A DNA stretch of 64,000 nucleotides, taken from the NCBI GenBank assembly GCA_002914845.1, contig JXTC01000468.1, positions 62,001 through 126,000 of the forward strand, in the 5' to 3' direction. How positions within the stretch are numbered: position 1 is the stretch's first letter; each line of letters begins with the position of its first letter. Below are positions 1 to 10,570 of this stretch, piece after piece. The notes under the pieces are model-generated. The model had not been told where the DNA came from and did no database searches. It was given only the letters and a program-made list of their open reading frames with translations. Source of the DNA: Trema orientale (taxonomy: Eukaryota; Streptophyta; Magnoliopsida; Rosales; Cannabaceae). The position numbers and the translations under genes were made by a program.

Positions 1-122
1 ACAATTCCAAAATCTGGAATTTTTAATTTTTTTTTTGAAAATTTACCATAAAAAATCAAATAATAATAATAAAAAACTTACTGTGAAATGCTTGCCAGTT
101 GCAAAATAAATAAATAAATAAA

Positions 123-990
123 GGGTGATGTTTCAATAGAGTTTTTTGTTTTTCCTCCATGGATGGGTACTCTAATTTGGGCCATTGGATTTTAATCTAA
201 TGGTTATAATAATATTAGTAATTTTATAACAAAGAAAAATCTAATTAATACGTATATATATGTAGAAAGTTATTTATGATTAAAAATATTGGCAACCTGT
301 TTATGACCTATTAAATTCATTTTTATAATTTTAGAATAGATAAAACAATAAAATACGATCTTTAAAAAAAATAATATAATACTAATCGTGTATTTTTTGA
401 GGGAACTAACGTTTTTGTTTTAGCATAACTAACGTTTTTTTTAAAGAACTAACGTGATTTTTTTTAATCATGATTAACATGTATTTGGTCTCGAAAAATA
501 AAACTAACTAATGGTTTATTTGTTAAAATTTGAAAACATGGATATCCTTAAAACAATAATTAAAAAAAAAAACTAAACGTGTATCTCAAATGTATTTGGT
601 CCAAAAAAACATATTGATCATTAGACATATATATTATATAAGTGGCAATTATTTGATTCACTTGATTTTGTTTTTCTCTGTACAAATAATATCCCAATAT
701 TTATGTAAGAAGAAATTCAAATATGTAGATTCCAGAAATAAAATTAATAAGCTACACGTAACTACTTTTAGTTTGATAAGAAGAAAGAATAATTAAATTT
801 CACCAATTTGGCCAGAGTGACGTATCAACTGATAAAAGAGAAATTCTAATTCAATGGAAAGAGAATTCTTTAAAAAATTGGAATGGGAATGGATATAAGT
901 AAAAATAACTTTCTATTGCAAGTTATTTTCAACTTGGTCAAAGTACCCATCCATGGAGCAAAAATAAAAAACTCTATTGAAACATGACCC
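123..990. mobile_element. MITE (M1) with ~48-bp inverted ends
   Basis: The left end begins GGGTGATGTTTCAATAGAG and runs about 48 bp to a GGATGGGTAC motif. The right end (about 943-990) is its reverse complement with a few mismatches. The element is 868 bp long with no coding capacity. Both flanks are TAAA-type simple repeat; a 9-bp duplication ATAAATAAA (114-122 and 991-999) fits but is weak evidence in such sequence. A second copy of the family, in inverted orientation, is M3 at 42153-45526. A 9-bp duplication would suit a Mutator-type origin, but the superfamily is not certain. Confidence 0.7.
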
Positions 991-1022
991 ATAAATAAAT
1001 ATATATATATATATATATATAT

Positions 1023-1246
1023 GGGTTTGGTTTAAATGGTTACAACAATATTTACCCATGGATGGTTACAATGGTTTAAGCCATTAGATCTAATATCCTA
1101 CGGTGGTGATTAGTTTGGTGGTTGGCCAAAAAAATTTAATGCTGACCAAAAAATTTAATGCTGACCAAAAAAATTTAATGCTATCACTACTTTTTTAAGT
1201 ACCCATCCATAGTCACAAATAAATTGTAACCATTGAGAAGTCTTCC
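1023..1246. mobile_element. Short MITE (M2) in an AT microsatellite
   Basis: This 224-bp segment has imperfect inverted ends. The left arm contains AAATGGTTACAACAATATTT followed by CATGGATGG, and the right arm, reversed, contains AATGGTTACAATTTATTTG followed by ATGGATGGGTAC. It is flanked on both sides by (AT)n. Inside, a short unit with AAAAAATTTAATGCTGACC is repeated about three times near 1128-1182. It shares the GGATGGGTAC motif with M1 and may be a distant relative. It lies in what should be an intron of P1. Confidence 0.5.
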
Positions 1247-1419
1247 ATATATATATATATTAAAAACGTTTAACCAGTTGCAATAAAAGTGCAAATCCCA
1301 AAGGTTATTCGCCTTTCAAATATAGTAATAGATATATGTATTTTTTTAGGAAATAGGCTCGAAAAGTACTAGAAGAAACGTATTATGTTCAAACAAGAAA
1401 ATACATCATACATACGTAC

Positions 1420-2921
1420 CACCCAATCCCAAATGCCGGCATTAATAAACTCTGTAGGGATGGTAACATCGCCAATAGACAAGCTCTCGTAGTCAAGGAG
1501 TCCCGCGACTCCAAAATGGACAATTCCTCTAATGTTAAACAAATCCAGGAATTGTTGTGTTACAGCGGCAGCATTCACCTGATTGGTCCATCATATCCGA
1601 GTACATTAATATAAATCATCTGTAATGAGTTGTATAAATAATATTAAAAAAAGAGCAGTTTGTTTGGAGTAATTTTTCCACAATTAAATGGTCATATATA
1701 TTGGAAACTTTATAATATATATTCCACAAGAAAAAAGGATAAAAAAAAAAAAAAAAAGATATCCTCAGAGTCAAAAAAAACCCATATATAAAAGCACACA
1801 CGGCGATATATATATAGAGCTATGGTGATCAAATATTGATTCCTCCGGAAAATCATTCACGGTCCATCGAAAGTGCAATTAAGAAGTATCTCTCGCATAT
1901 AGAGCTATATATATATATATGTGTGTGCCGTGTACGATTTTAAGGACAACTCAAGTTGTAGCGAGCTGGTTCGAAGCATGTCCAGCTCGAGATATTCATG
2001 TCGTACGAAGAGATACCAGCTCGTTGGGAGATGACCGAATTCGAGCAGATTGGTTATACTCGAAGAGCGAGCGCATATCTTCAATCCAAGATTTTCTCAA
2101 TTCACTTGCCCATATTCCTATATATCCCAACGAGCTGGTCGAAATCGAGCAGATTGTGTATGCTCAAAGAGTGAGCATATCTTCAATCCAAAATTTTCTC
2201 AGTTCAATTGCCCAGGTAAGTTTAGGACTCTAGGTAAGTTTCAGGCGCCAAATTATTTAATTTGACCCTCAGAAATGTTTCTTCACTGTCCTGAGTTATT
2301 TATTGTTCAATTTCTTGTCGAATTGGCTACTGTACTGCCATATTTAATATTTATGAATGAAATCTTTCCATAAAAAAACAAAAAAAAAAAAAAAAAGGGA
2401 AAGGGAGACTAATAATCCACTTAGGGACTCGAGATGGAGTTTGGTGAAAAGTTTTTAAGAAATTCTCTTTCTAAGAATTGCTTAAGAAGATGATTAATGC
2501 AGTAGGAAAAAACAAGCATTACCAATCCAGTCCCACTTTTAACATAGATGACCCTTTTTTCATGAACAGTTCCCACCAGATACAGCCTACCTGCAAAACA
2601 AAACCATTTTTAAGCAAATAGTTTCTTGCATAATTTTCTCTAAAGAATGAAAAAAGAATATTACACAACAGTTGACATACAGTATAAACTGTCTAGCTTA
2701 CCTGACAAATCCACAGAAGAGTATTCAGCATCAGGCTGAAATGCTCCAGTAGAAAAAAAGGCATTTTCTTCGAGTGAATACACTGAGATTAGGCCAATGT
2801 ATGGTCCCTTTTCATTTATATGTGTTATATTTTCAACACTTGCTGAAGGTATAACAGCGAATGCAAGAGAAACTAGTTGTAGGGAAATAATCAAAACCAG
2901 AAAACCTACACATTTCGCCAT
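1420..2921 (-). CDS. Bark storage protein-like gene P1, exons 1-3 (partial)
   Basis: Three exons read cleanly on the minus strand: exon 1 2702-2921, exon 2 2523-2590, exon 3 1420-1578. Each junction keeps frame and has GT/AG borders. Exon 1 encodes a hydrophobic signal peptide (MAKCVGFLVLIIS... to about residue 22) and then the family motif INEKGPYIGLISVYSLEENA. Exon 2 gives VIYVKSGTGL. Exon 3 gives VNAAAVTQQFLDLFNIRGIV and HFGVAGLL. These match plant bark storage/WIN4-like secreted proteins of the PNP/UDP phosphorylase superfamily (relatives of methylthioadenosine nucleosidase), known as nitrogen stores and wound-induced proteins. About 149 codons are present. The remaining C-terminal exons should lie left of position 1369 but are not seen before the window edge; two MITEs occupy that intron. 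No lesion is visible in the three exons, so the gene may be functional. Confidence 0.8.
1875..2397 (+). repeat. Unidentified insert with internal 77-bp repeat and poly(A)
   Basis: This stretch lies in the intron between exons 2 and 3 of P1. It is more GC-rich than its surroundings and contains two tandem copies of a ~76-bp unit (2036-2112 and 2140-2214), each with CGAGCAGATTG and ATATCTTCAATCC. It ends in TTTCCATA followed by a run of about 25 mostly A bases. A poly(A) tail on the plus strand suggests a retrotransposed sequence, either a SINE-like element or a retrocopy. I saw no pol III boxes and no clear target duplication. The left border is a guess. Confidence 0.3.
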
Positions 2922-3540
2922 CTTTAGTCAAATATTATATACTTTATAATTTTTTTTTAGCACTCAAACTATCATATTTATACACAATTTTAGTAGACCA
3001 TTATACCCCCAGTTTATAGAACACGCGAAATTTATGAGTTATAAGGGTCCAACTGTCTTGTCTTGTTATGAAAACTCAATTCAATTGAGCAGGACGATTC
3101 ATTAGTTATATTCGAGCCCGGTCTCTCCTGTAGATGTGTGTGTGTATATATATATCATGTATATTTTTCCTACTGGTGGTTGTTATCATTTTCCCTGAAT
3201 CCGATGGCACATAATAATTGATTGCACCATTAACTAAGTTTTGTGGCCACGCTTGCTTTGTGTAAGATTCGCTCCAGTGACAGAGGCCTTTTGGCCTTAT
3301 TGCCCTGATTTATGTCTCCATTAGTCAATGGATGATCACATTCTCCCTCTTTTTTTTTTCTTTTTTTTTTCCCGCTTTTGTTAAGTTTAAGATTAATTCG
3401 TAATTAATGTATTCGTTTTCCCTTTTAGAGTTTATTAACTGATTTTTGCTTTTATTTTGCAGTACGTACTTTTTTAGCAGCTTCATGCTTTACATGATGA
3501 ACCTCAATTACACTATTTTTTATTTGTTCATGAATCTGGG
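2922..3540. other. Upstream region of P1, no gene seen
   Basis: This is the 5' flank of P1 on the minus strand and should hold its promoter. It is AT-rich with pyrimidine tracts at about 3349-3372 and a short TG/TA microsatellite near 3136-3157. I cannot assign a transcription start. Confidence 0.4.
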
Positions 3541-3599
3541 AGATGGGTGATCTCCTTACACAGGCAAGTGCTAGTTGGAATCTCTGTTAGGTGTTGATG

Positions 3600-4265
3600 T
3601 TCTCCTCTTTCTTCTGCTTAAAATAAGGAGAAAAAAGAAAAAAAAAAAAAGAAAAAAAAAAGAAAAAGAAGAGGTTGCAACCTTACTAATAATCAATTCA
3701 GTAAAACCAAACAACGTTGATGCATTTATGACATAATTTACTTGTGTGCATGGCAACACTTCATGCGCATGATGAAAAAATCTTATTACTGGTGGTCCTG
3801 AATTGATGTAACATCATATGCAAGTGGAACACGAGTTAGCTATAACCAACATAATAGATGCAATACGTCAAGGTTGCAACCCCACTAATAATCAATTCAG
3901 TAAAACCAAATAACGTTAATGCATTTATAACATAATATAAGGAGAAAAAAGGGAAAAAAAAAAGAAAAAGAAAAGGTTACAACCCCACTAATAATCAATT
4001 CAGTAAAACCAAACAACTAACAAGGAGAAAAAAGAAAAAAAAAAAAAAGAAAAGGAAAAGGTTGCAACCCCACTAACCCACTAATAATCAATTCAATAAA
4101 ACCAAACAACGTTAATGCATTTATGACATTATCTACTTATGCATGGCAACATTTCATGGCGCATGATGAAAAAATATCATTATTGGTGGTCCTGAATTGA
4201 TGTATGATCATATGCATGTGGAACACGAGTTAGCTATAACAAACATAATACATGCAATACGTCAA
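3600..4265. repeat. Irregular tandem repeats with purine tracts
   Basis: A unit made of a purine tract (AAGGAGAAAAAAG plus An) followed by GGTTGCAACCCCACTAATAA and TCAATTCAGTAAAACCAAAC recurs four times (about 3625, 3860, 3945 and 4020). A longer segment after it, with GGTGGTCCTGAATTGATGTA and AACACGAGTTAGCTATAAC, occurs twice (about 3720-3870 and 4110-4265). The array looks like local unequal duplication. No coding sense was found. Confidence 0.6.
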
Positions 4266-4815
4266 GGACCGGCCATGGCAAAAAGTGGATTTATATATAT
4301 GGTGTAAAGTTTGGGGGATTTTGAGAAATACATGAAAAACATGGCCCTTTTTAAAAAATACAAATAATGCCCAAAAATTTAAAAAATACGGTAAATACAG
4401 AGTAAAAGTTTTAAAAATAGGGACTAACTTTTTAAAAATACGGCCAGACATGTGTCAGAACGCATCAGGCCAACTTTTTTTTAAAAAATTATATAATAAT
4501 AAAAAAAAAGACTGTAGGGTGGTTCTGGATTTTACCATCTAAATGAAAGAAAGAAAAATAGGCCTTCTGAGTGTAAATTACTTGCTTGTTAATTCATACA
4601 TATCAATTATTTGTAACTGGTTAAGGTTGTGTGTAAGATGGATAATATAAGAGAAACCGTGTTTAAATGCTAATAATTAGAAGGGTGTGAGTAGTAAGAT
4701 TCTTGTCTTAGAAGCTATATACAAGCCTTGTTTCAACGTTCAACCACCAAAAGAAAAACCTTTGTTTGTGCCTAGAACAAGTCTCCGAATGCCCTCGCTA
4801 ACTTTTTCGTGCTCA
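4266..4815. other. Non-coding stretch before CACTA element
   Basis: AT-rich sequence with runs of A near 4486-4510. No gene, RNA gene or clear repeat border is visible. Confidence 0.4.
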
Positions 4816-7625
4816 CACTACTAAAAAAAGCCTTTACCACAGCGTGTGTACGGACGCGTCGTGGTAAAGGCATAAGCAACTACGGCGCCTATAAGAGCCC
4901 CAAATCGTGAACTCTAGCTCTCTCTTGCTCAATTCATGTTCTCTCCAAACCCAGCCGCGCCTCCATGCTCTAATACACCATATTTTCCGGCCAAAGAGGT
5001 ATTTCTAACCTTTTAAACTTGTTTTTATCACTAAATTAAGATTATCTATTGTTTTAACTACGATTTTAACCTATTAATTTGTGAAAATTTCATATTTTAG
5101 GCTATGTGTTGATTTAGAATCTTAACCTTCCATATACTATTCTTTTTCGGAGAAAAAGGTAATCCAACTTATTTTTGTCACTTAAATTTTTTTACTCATT
5201 ATTTTATCTATGGTTTTGACTTATTAATTTGTATAAATTTTATGTTTTAGGTTATATTTGAGTGTGTGTTTATTTAGAACCAGAAATTATGAAATTGAAA
5301 TTTCTTGGCTATGCATTGACAATCTCTACTCTTATAAGTGCTACTTTAGTTGTTTATTTACTAGAAATTTTATTTTTGGCTATGTTTTTCTATTTTAATA
5401 TGAATTAATCAGAATTTATGTTATTATAGTTTGTGTCTTATAGAATGTAGATGTTAATATATCTATTTTCTAAAAATACTTTAGGTGAAGTGTGAAGTTC
5501 ATTTATTTGTAAAATTTTGAGATTGAAGGTATGTTGTCTCAATTTTTACTAATTTTACATTTTAGGTAGTTAGAGAGCAAATTAACTTGAGATCTAGTTT
5601 GCAATTATTTTTAATTTTTAATTTTTTTATATATATGGTCAATCTCTTGAGCATGCTTTTTTAATCTTTAAGTAATAGTTAGACAATTTATTTACTAGAA
5701 ATCATATTTTTGGGTATGTTTTACTATTTAAGTGCAAATTAATCCGAATTTGTGATGTTATAGTTTATGATTTCGTTGCTTGGAGGTATTGATACACCTA
5801 ATTTTTTTTAATTTATTTTAGGCGAAATATGAGTTCATTTAGTTGTAAAAAGTTTTAAATTGAAGGTGTGTTATATCAATTTATACCAATTTTATGTTTA
5901 TTTACTAGAAACCATATTTTAGGTTATATTTTTTAATTTCCATCCTTAGTGTCGATTAATCCAAATTTATGCAATTTTAATTGATTATTGTGTAGTTTTT
6001 TAAAAATTTACATATTCAATGTTTTTAATTGCTAAAAGGTGAAGTCATGTGGAGTTGATCATTAGTTACAAAAGTTTGAAATTGAGGTAGGCGGCTCTCT
6101 CAATTTCTACCAATTTTATGTTAGATTCTAAAATTTTTTATTTGTTGGATATAGATTGTTGTTGTAGAATCTATTTCATTTTTTATTTGTTAAAATTCTT
6201 ATTTTGCATATATACTTATTTCAAATATATGAATTTTCAAATTTAAAGTGTTGTAGATTATAGATGTTGAATTTTATTTATCATTTTAATTTGTGTATAG
6301 GCTTTAGTAGAAGTTGGAGTACTTAGATTACTTGTAAATTAGCAAATTGAGCAAACTGAGGCATATTTTCTCAATTTTTTTTCTTTTATTAACTTATGTA
6401 ACTTTCTACACTGGTTTTTTCTTATTATTTTGAAAAGTTTAGACTAGATGAGATATGATATCATATAGAAAATTGTACGTTGTGGTGATATAATGATGTT
6501 ATAATTATGTAGAATTGCTTGAGTTTATTATTTATTACACAAATAATTGATAGTGCACCAGCTTTCATAAGATTACTATTGAGTACCATTCAAGGAGCGA
6601 ATGAAGGTGTTGTTGTTCATGTTCCCTTTGATAAAGAAGTGTTTGGAGAAGCTTTTCATTTGCCCGTATTCAAAGAAGACATAATCGAGTTTTGCACGTT
6701 ACAAAAGATTGGGGCCGTGCCTATTACGTTATACATGAGGTAAGAAGTTTAATTTTTTCATATATATAGCACTTCATATATATACATATATCTATAGTTG
6801 GAAATTATATAATACAATACTTGATTCACATTGTATTTTGTACTTGTAGGTATTTACACTGTTTAATGACCCAATATGGCTATCAAGATAAGTACATGTT
6901 CATGGATCCTAGTGCAGTTGCTACAGAAAGTGGTCCACGTGAGGATCGTGCTATAAGTTTGACAACCTGGATGTTATCCATGGAGAATGAATATCAATTT
7001 CTAATTACATCTTGGAATCATGGGTAAGATTTTAAACTTAACAAATTGTCATATCAACTACTTTGGATATGAAGTTAATTGTTATATATGTAAATTTATA
7101 AGAGAAGTCATTGAACAAGCCAATGTTAAATCATTTACCACAATGGTACGTAACCGTATGTTTTATTAGTTCTCTTCTAATTTAGAGTTTGATTGATTAC
7201 TTTCTAACAAATAAGGTGTTCAAATTTGTAGTTTAATGGACAAAATTTCTACACAAAGGATGATATTGATGGATTTCTTGAAGAGTGGGTCGAAAAACTA
7301 ATACAATTTCTCATTTGAGGTTCCTAATTTTTGTTCATTTAAACTATGTAGTCTGTGATGATCATGTTAGTTTAGCCTAGAAAACTAATGTATATACTTA
7401 GTTTATATACTATATGGATATAATCATGATAAAGTTATTATGTTTAGTAGTTCTACTATATTAATTTACTCATCATCTACTTACTTTTATATTATGGACT
7501 ATGATTATATTGTTAAGTTTGTAATTTTTATTTAATGTTAGTATGTAAATTTATATTTATACTCTATTTTATTTGAAATATTTGATGTATGTAATAGATT
7601 TGGATTATATTTATAAAATTCTAGG
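4816..7625 (+). mobile_element. Truncated CACTA (En/Spm-like) transposon, left end
   Basis: The element opens at CACTACTAAAAAAAGCC, the usual CACTA terminus, followed by a subterminal near-palindrome with CCTTTACCACAGCG and CGTCGTGGTAAAGGC (about 4831-4870). TCA precedes it, but the matching right end is not in the window, so no target duplication can be scored. Inside are long AT-rich spacers with three diverged copies of a ~200-350 bp unit (about 5345, 5690 and 5899, each with TTTACTAGAAA and a later TTAATCNGAATTT) and the exons of a Ulp1-associated protein. The right side ends where Gypsy LTR sequence begins at about 7625. Confidence 0.65.
6519..7318 (+). pseudogene. Ulp1-associated CACTA protein, internally deleted
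   Basis: Four short coding blocks are readable. About 6519-6740 has VVVHVPFDKEVFGEAFHLPV and ends at a GAG|GTAAGA donor. About 6850-7022 has QYGYQDKYMFMDPS and ends at a GG|GTAAGA donor. About 7099-7145 has REVIEQANVKSFTTM, and about 7230-7318 has FYTKDDIDGFLEEWVEKL before a TGA stop. The order matches the C48 (Ulp1-like) proteins carried by plant CACTA elements: the region before the protease core, then its very C-terminal end. The core that normally holds the catalytic His-Asp-Cys is missing between about 7022 and 7099, so the product could not be a working protease. Start and upstream exons were not found. Confidence 0.6.
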
Positions 7626-8223
7626 GGGTATAGATAAATATTTTAAAGGGTCTTGAGAATATATTGGTTAAAAACCTGTAATTAAATCTCTACGGAGCAT
7701 TCACATGCTTACCCTCCTACTTCCTCCCACTTTCAGGTGTTAAATTATTTGAGATAGTTGTCTTGATGGCTTGATAAGTTGCTTGGCTTCTACCTGCAGT
7801 CATATTCCTATTCCCTAGGGTGTCTATATCTTGTTTGATTTCCTTTCCTTATTCAAATATTTAGCTAAGTTGAATATTTTTCCTAAGTGAATGTATAAGG
7901 GCAATAATACTACAAATTTGAGTATTCGGAATCATAAATAATTTTTGCAAATTATTTTGGTTATTGTACTCATTTTACAAAATTTTATGATTTTAAAAAG
8001 TTTCTAAATAAATTAACGAGAATTCTTCTAAATATTAATTGAACATTTTCTCGAGTAATTAAAATTAATGAGAAGATTATTGGTTATAAATTTATAAAGT
8101 TTTGAGGACTAAAATGAAAATTTCAAGTATTTGACTTTTTCTAAAATATTGGAAATTAATTGTTTATTACTATTTTCACATTAAATTATTAAAAATTACG
8201 GATTTGGATTTTCGATCGTGACA
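7625..8223 (+). mobile_element. Gypsy LTR fragment A
   Basis: The 3' part of an LTR related to the pieces at 16.7-18.8 and 23.3-24.4 kb. It contains the shared block CTTTCAGGTG (about 7731) and ends GATTTTCGATCGTGACA at 8223. Sequence just after it resembles a degenerate Met-tRNA primer site. It is a fossil with no second LTR or coding region attached. The start is approximate. Confidence 0.6.
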
Positions 8224-9304
8224 GTATAGGTATTTTGTATAGCAGAGCGAATGAGTATAGGAAGTCAAAAGAAATATTCATAAGAGTTTTTGCATATCTT
8301 TTATACTGAATTTTCAGTTATTTATTATCTGGGCAATGGTTATTTTACGATTGGGTGTTTAATTTTGTTGTGTCTTATTGAATTATGGTATCTCATTCTT
8401 TAAGGATTTCATGTATTTTGACTTGCAAAATTCTGCGTTATTTATGCTATGACAATTGAAGTGATATTTTAGAAATACTTAGCTTTAGATGATTGGAAGG
8501 TAGTCGATCTAATGGAAGCAAGCAGAGTATTGCGGACTAAAATCATTATGATGGTCAATTACTATAAATGTTCAAGTTTTTATATCCACAAGTTTTCTTG
8601 TCCCTAGTATACTGTAGTTGGAATAAAACTTATTGAGCATGTTGTTGGGTTTCGAGAATGAAGAGCTATTAACCATAGAATGAAATTAAATGGATACTAA
8701 TATCATTATTATATATTTTTTTAATGAGTTTAACTTAGAACATGGTTGCTTTTTATTCTGCTCCCCCAATTATCTAATAAAGTGGAAATGGGGTAATCCG
8801 AAAAGTACCTCTTGTATTTCAGCCTAAATTAGGTTACATCATTTCTCATGAGACATCCAAAAAGAATAAAATATCCCATCCCTCTTTTAAAAGAGGAACT
8901 TCAAAATTTGCGGTTAAGTAATTATTTTTAGAAAATTCTAAATTAAGATACCCACGTTATATCCTAACAAAGGTAATCAGTGACCCTTTCTGTAAGAGCA
9001 AAATAAATGTAGAAGAAGACCAATTTTATATATAAGAGAATTTAGACTGAGTGTCCCTTTCTTAAACTCCATCAAGTAAATGAGCATTTGTTGTTTTAGT
9101 GTATAGCTAAATGACCAGTACTTTTAGGAAATGACTTATAAATATTTGGTCTTTTAGTTCCATTAAATGACCCTGTTATTAGAAAAACAATCGTCTGTTA
9201 TTACGTTATAGATAAATGAGTTTTCAGTTTCTGCTTTATTTTTCAGGTTTTGATACATTTTTTTTTCTAAAAAAAAGTAGATCTTTAAAAGCATTAATGA
9301 ATTA
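8224..9304. other. No gene seen; possible Gypsy leader remnant
   Basis: AT-rich sequence following an LTR end. It may be the untranslated leader of the same old element. No coding frame or RNA gene could be supported. Confidence 0.35.
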
Positions 9305-9786
9305 CACTACAAGAAAATAGAGTTTTTACCCGCACATTTTTGTGTAGGTAAAAATCTAAAATATGTAGGTAAAACGATTTAGCTACACATTTGAAAAGTG
9401 TCAACATGTGTGAGCAAAACTGTGTAGAGAAAAGTAGCTTTAGCTACACATTACATTTATGTAGCTAAATATAATATTAGCCACACATATATTGTGTATC
9501 AAAAAGACACAAAATGTATAGAAGAATCCTTTGAGTCCCACAATCAGATTTGATATAGTTGCTGATGTGGCAAATGACATGTAATTTATTGTAACGTGGA
9601 CATTGACGTGGATGCTGATGTGTAATTTTTATGATGATGTGGCAAATAACATGGCTGATGACGTGTGAGATGACATGTATTATATTTTGATGTAGTTGAT
9701 GACATGGCATATTATGTGGTGGACACGTGACAAGTGATATGCCTTACTTCTATGACATGGCTGATGACGTGGCAATATGAAAATTT

Positions 9787-9912
9787 GTGGGTAAAAGTCC
9801 AGTAATGTGTGGGTAAAAGTCAGGTAATGTGTGGGCCAAAATCCGATATGTGTGGGTAAAAGTTAGGTAATGTGTGGGCCAAAATCCGATATGTGTGGCT
9901 AAAAGTAGGAAA
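9787..9912. repeat. 43-bp tandem repeat in CACTA subterminal region
   Basis: About 2.5 copies of a 43-bp unit with GGTAATGTGTGGGCCAAAAT and ATATGTGTGGGTAAAAGT (starts near 9823 and 9866). Such clustered motifs are typical TNPA-type binding arrays near CACTA ends. Confidence 0.6.
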
Positions 9913-10194
9913 TGTGTTTGTAAACCTATTCAATTTACTGGTAAAATCCTACTCAATTTTAATCAAAATGTTATATTTTATTTTCACTTTAAACAACTAC
10001 CATAGCATAATAAACAAGCCATATGTCATCAAATATAAGAAGATAATCTAAAGGTCATAAGTAGTATAATATTTGGAAACATATTAATCTAAAAAGTCCT
10101 CAAAAGTCCTATTCAGTTGGTATATACATCTTAACATACTTAGAAAGAGTACAAATTTCAAAGCAATAAAATATAAAAGAACGTAAGGCAGATC

Positions 10195-10462
10195 TAAGTA
10201 GAATCATGCTCATTGGCACCGCTAGAAGGAGCATGGGCCTCAGGATGCGAGGTGCTCGAATAAAACCTAGAATGTGGCCCTAAGGTAGGTCCAGCGTTCT
10301 GGTCAGATATTGGACTGGGATTACTCAGGGCAGGCATAAGACCTTGACCTCTGTGTACTTGACGACACTCATCGAGACCCGCTTCAACCTCCTTAAATCA
10401 ATTACTAGTAGTAGCCAACTCTACAAGAAACTCCTCATAACCTGAATATGATTTATCATTCT
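10195..10462 (-). pseudogene. CACTA element gene, C-terminal exon
   Basis: The minus strand reads SYSGYEEFLVELATTSN, then a stop, then FKEVEAGLDECRQVHRGQGL and a Ser/Pro-rich tail ending NEHDST and a TAG stop. Composition and position suggest the tail of the element's TNPA-like DNA-binding protein; this is inference. The in-frame stop and the lack of upstream exons show it is dead. Confidence 0.4.
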
Positions 10463-10570
10463 TCAGTAAGCTTTCATATGCAAACTGAGCAAGCTTTCAT
10501 ATGCAAACTGCATTTCATTTTTGATCAAGCAACAAAGTTTTCCAATACAAATTATTTTTCTAATACTACC

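Larger units (their letters stand above)
9305..10570. mobile_element. Truncated CACTA transposon, second copy
   Basis: It begins with CACTACAAGAAAATAG, a canonical CACTA terminus, preceded by TTA. The next ~600 bp are packed with short subterminal repeats: GTGTAGNTAAA variants, then GATGACGTGG-like units (9550-9770), then a 43-bp tandem repeat. About 10195-10460 holds the last exon of an element gene on the minus strand. No right terminus was found, so the right border is arbitrary. This is a separate element from the ones at 4816 and 48714, since the termini differ. Confidence 0.6.

Noticed and set aside
590-796. Open frame of 68 codons
   Set aside because: It lies inside MITE M1 and has AT-driven composition; no conserved motif.
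9305-10570. Idea that the CACTA ends at 4816 and 9305 belong to one element
   Set aside because: Both are left-type ends in the same orientation with different terminal and subterminal sequences, so they are two separate truncated copies.
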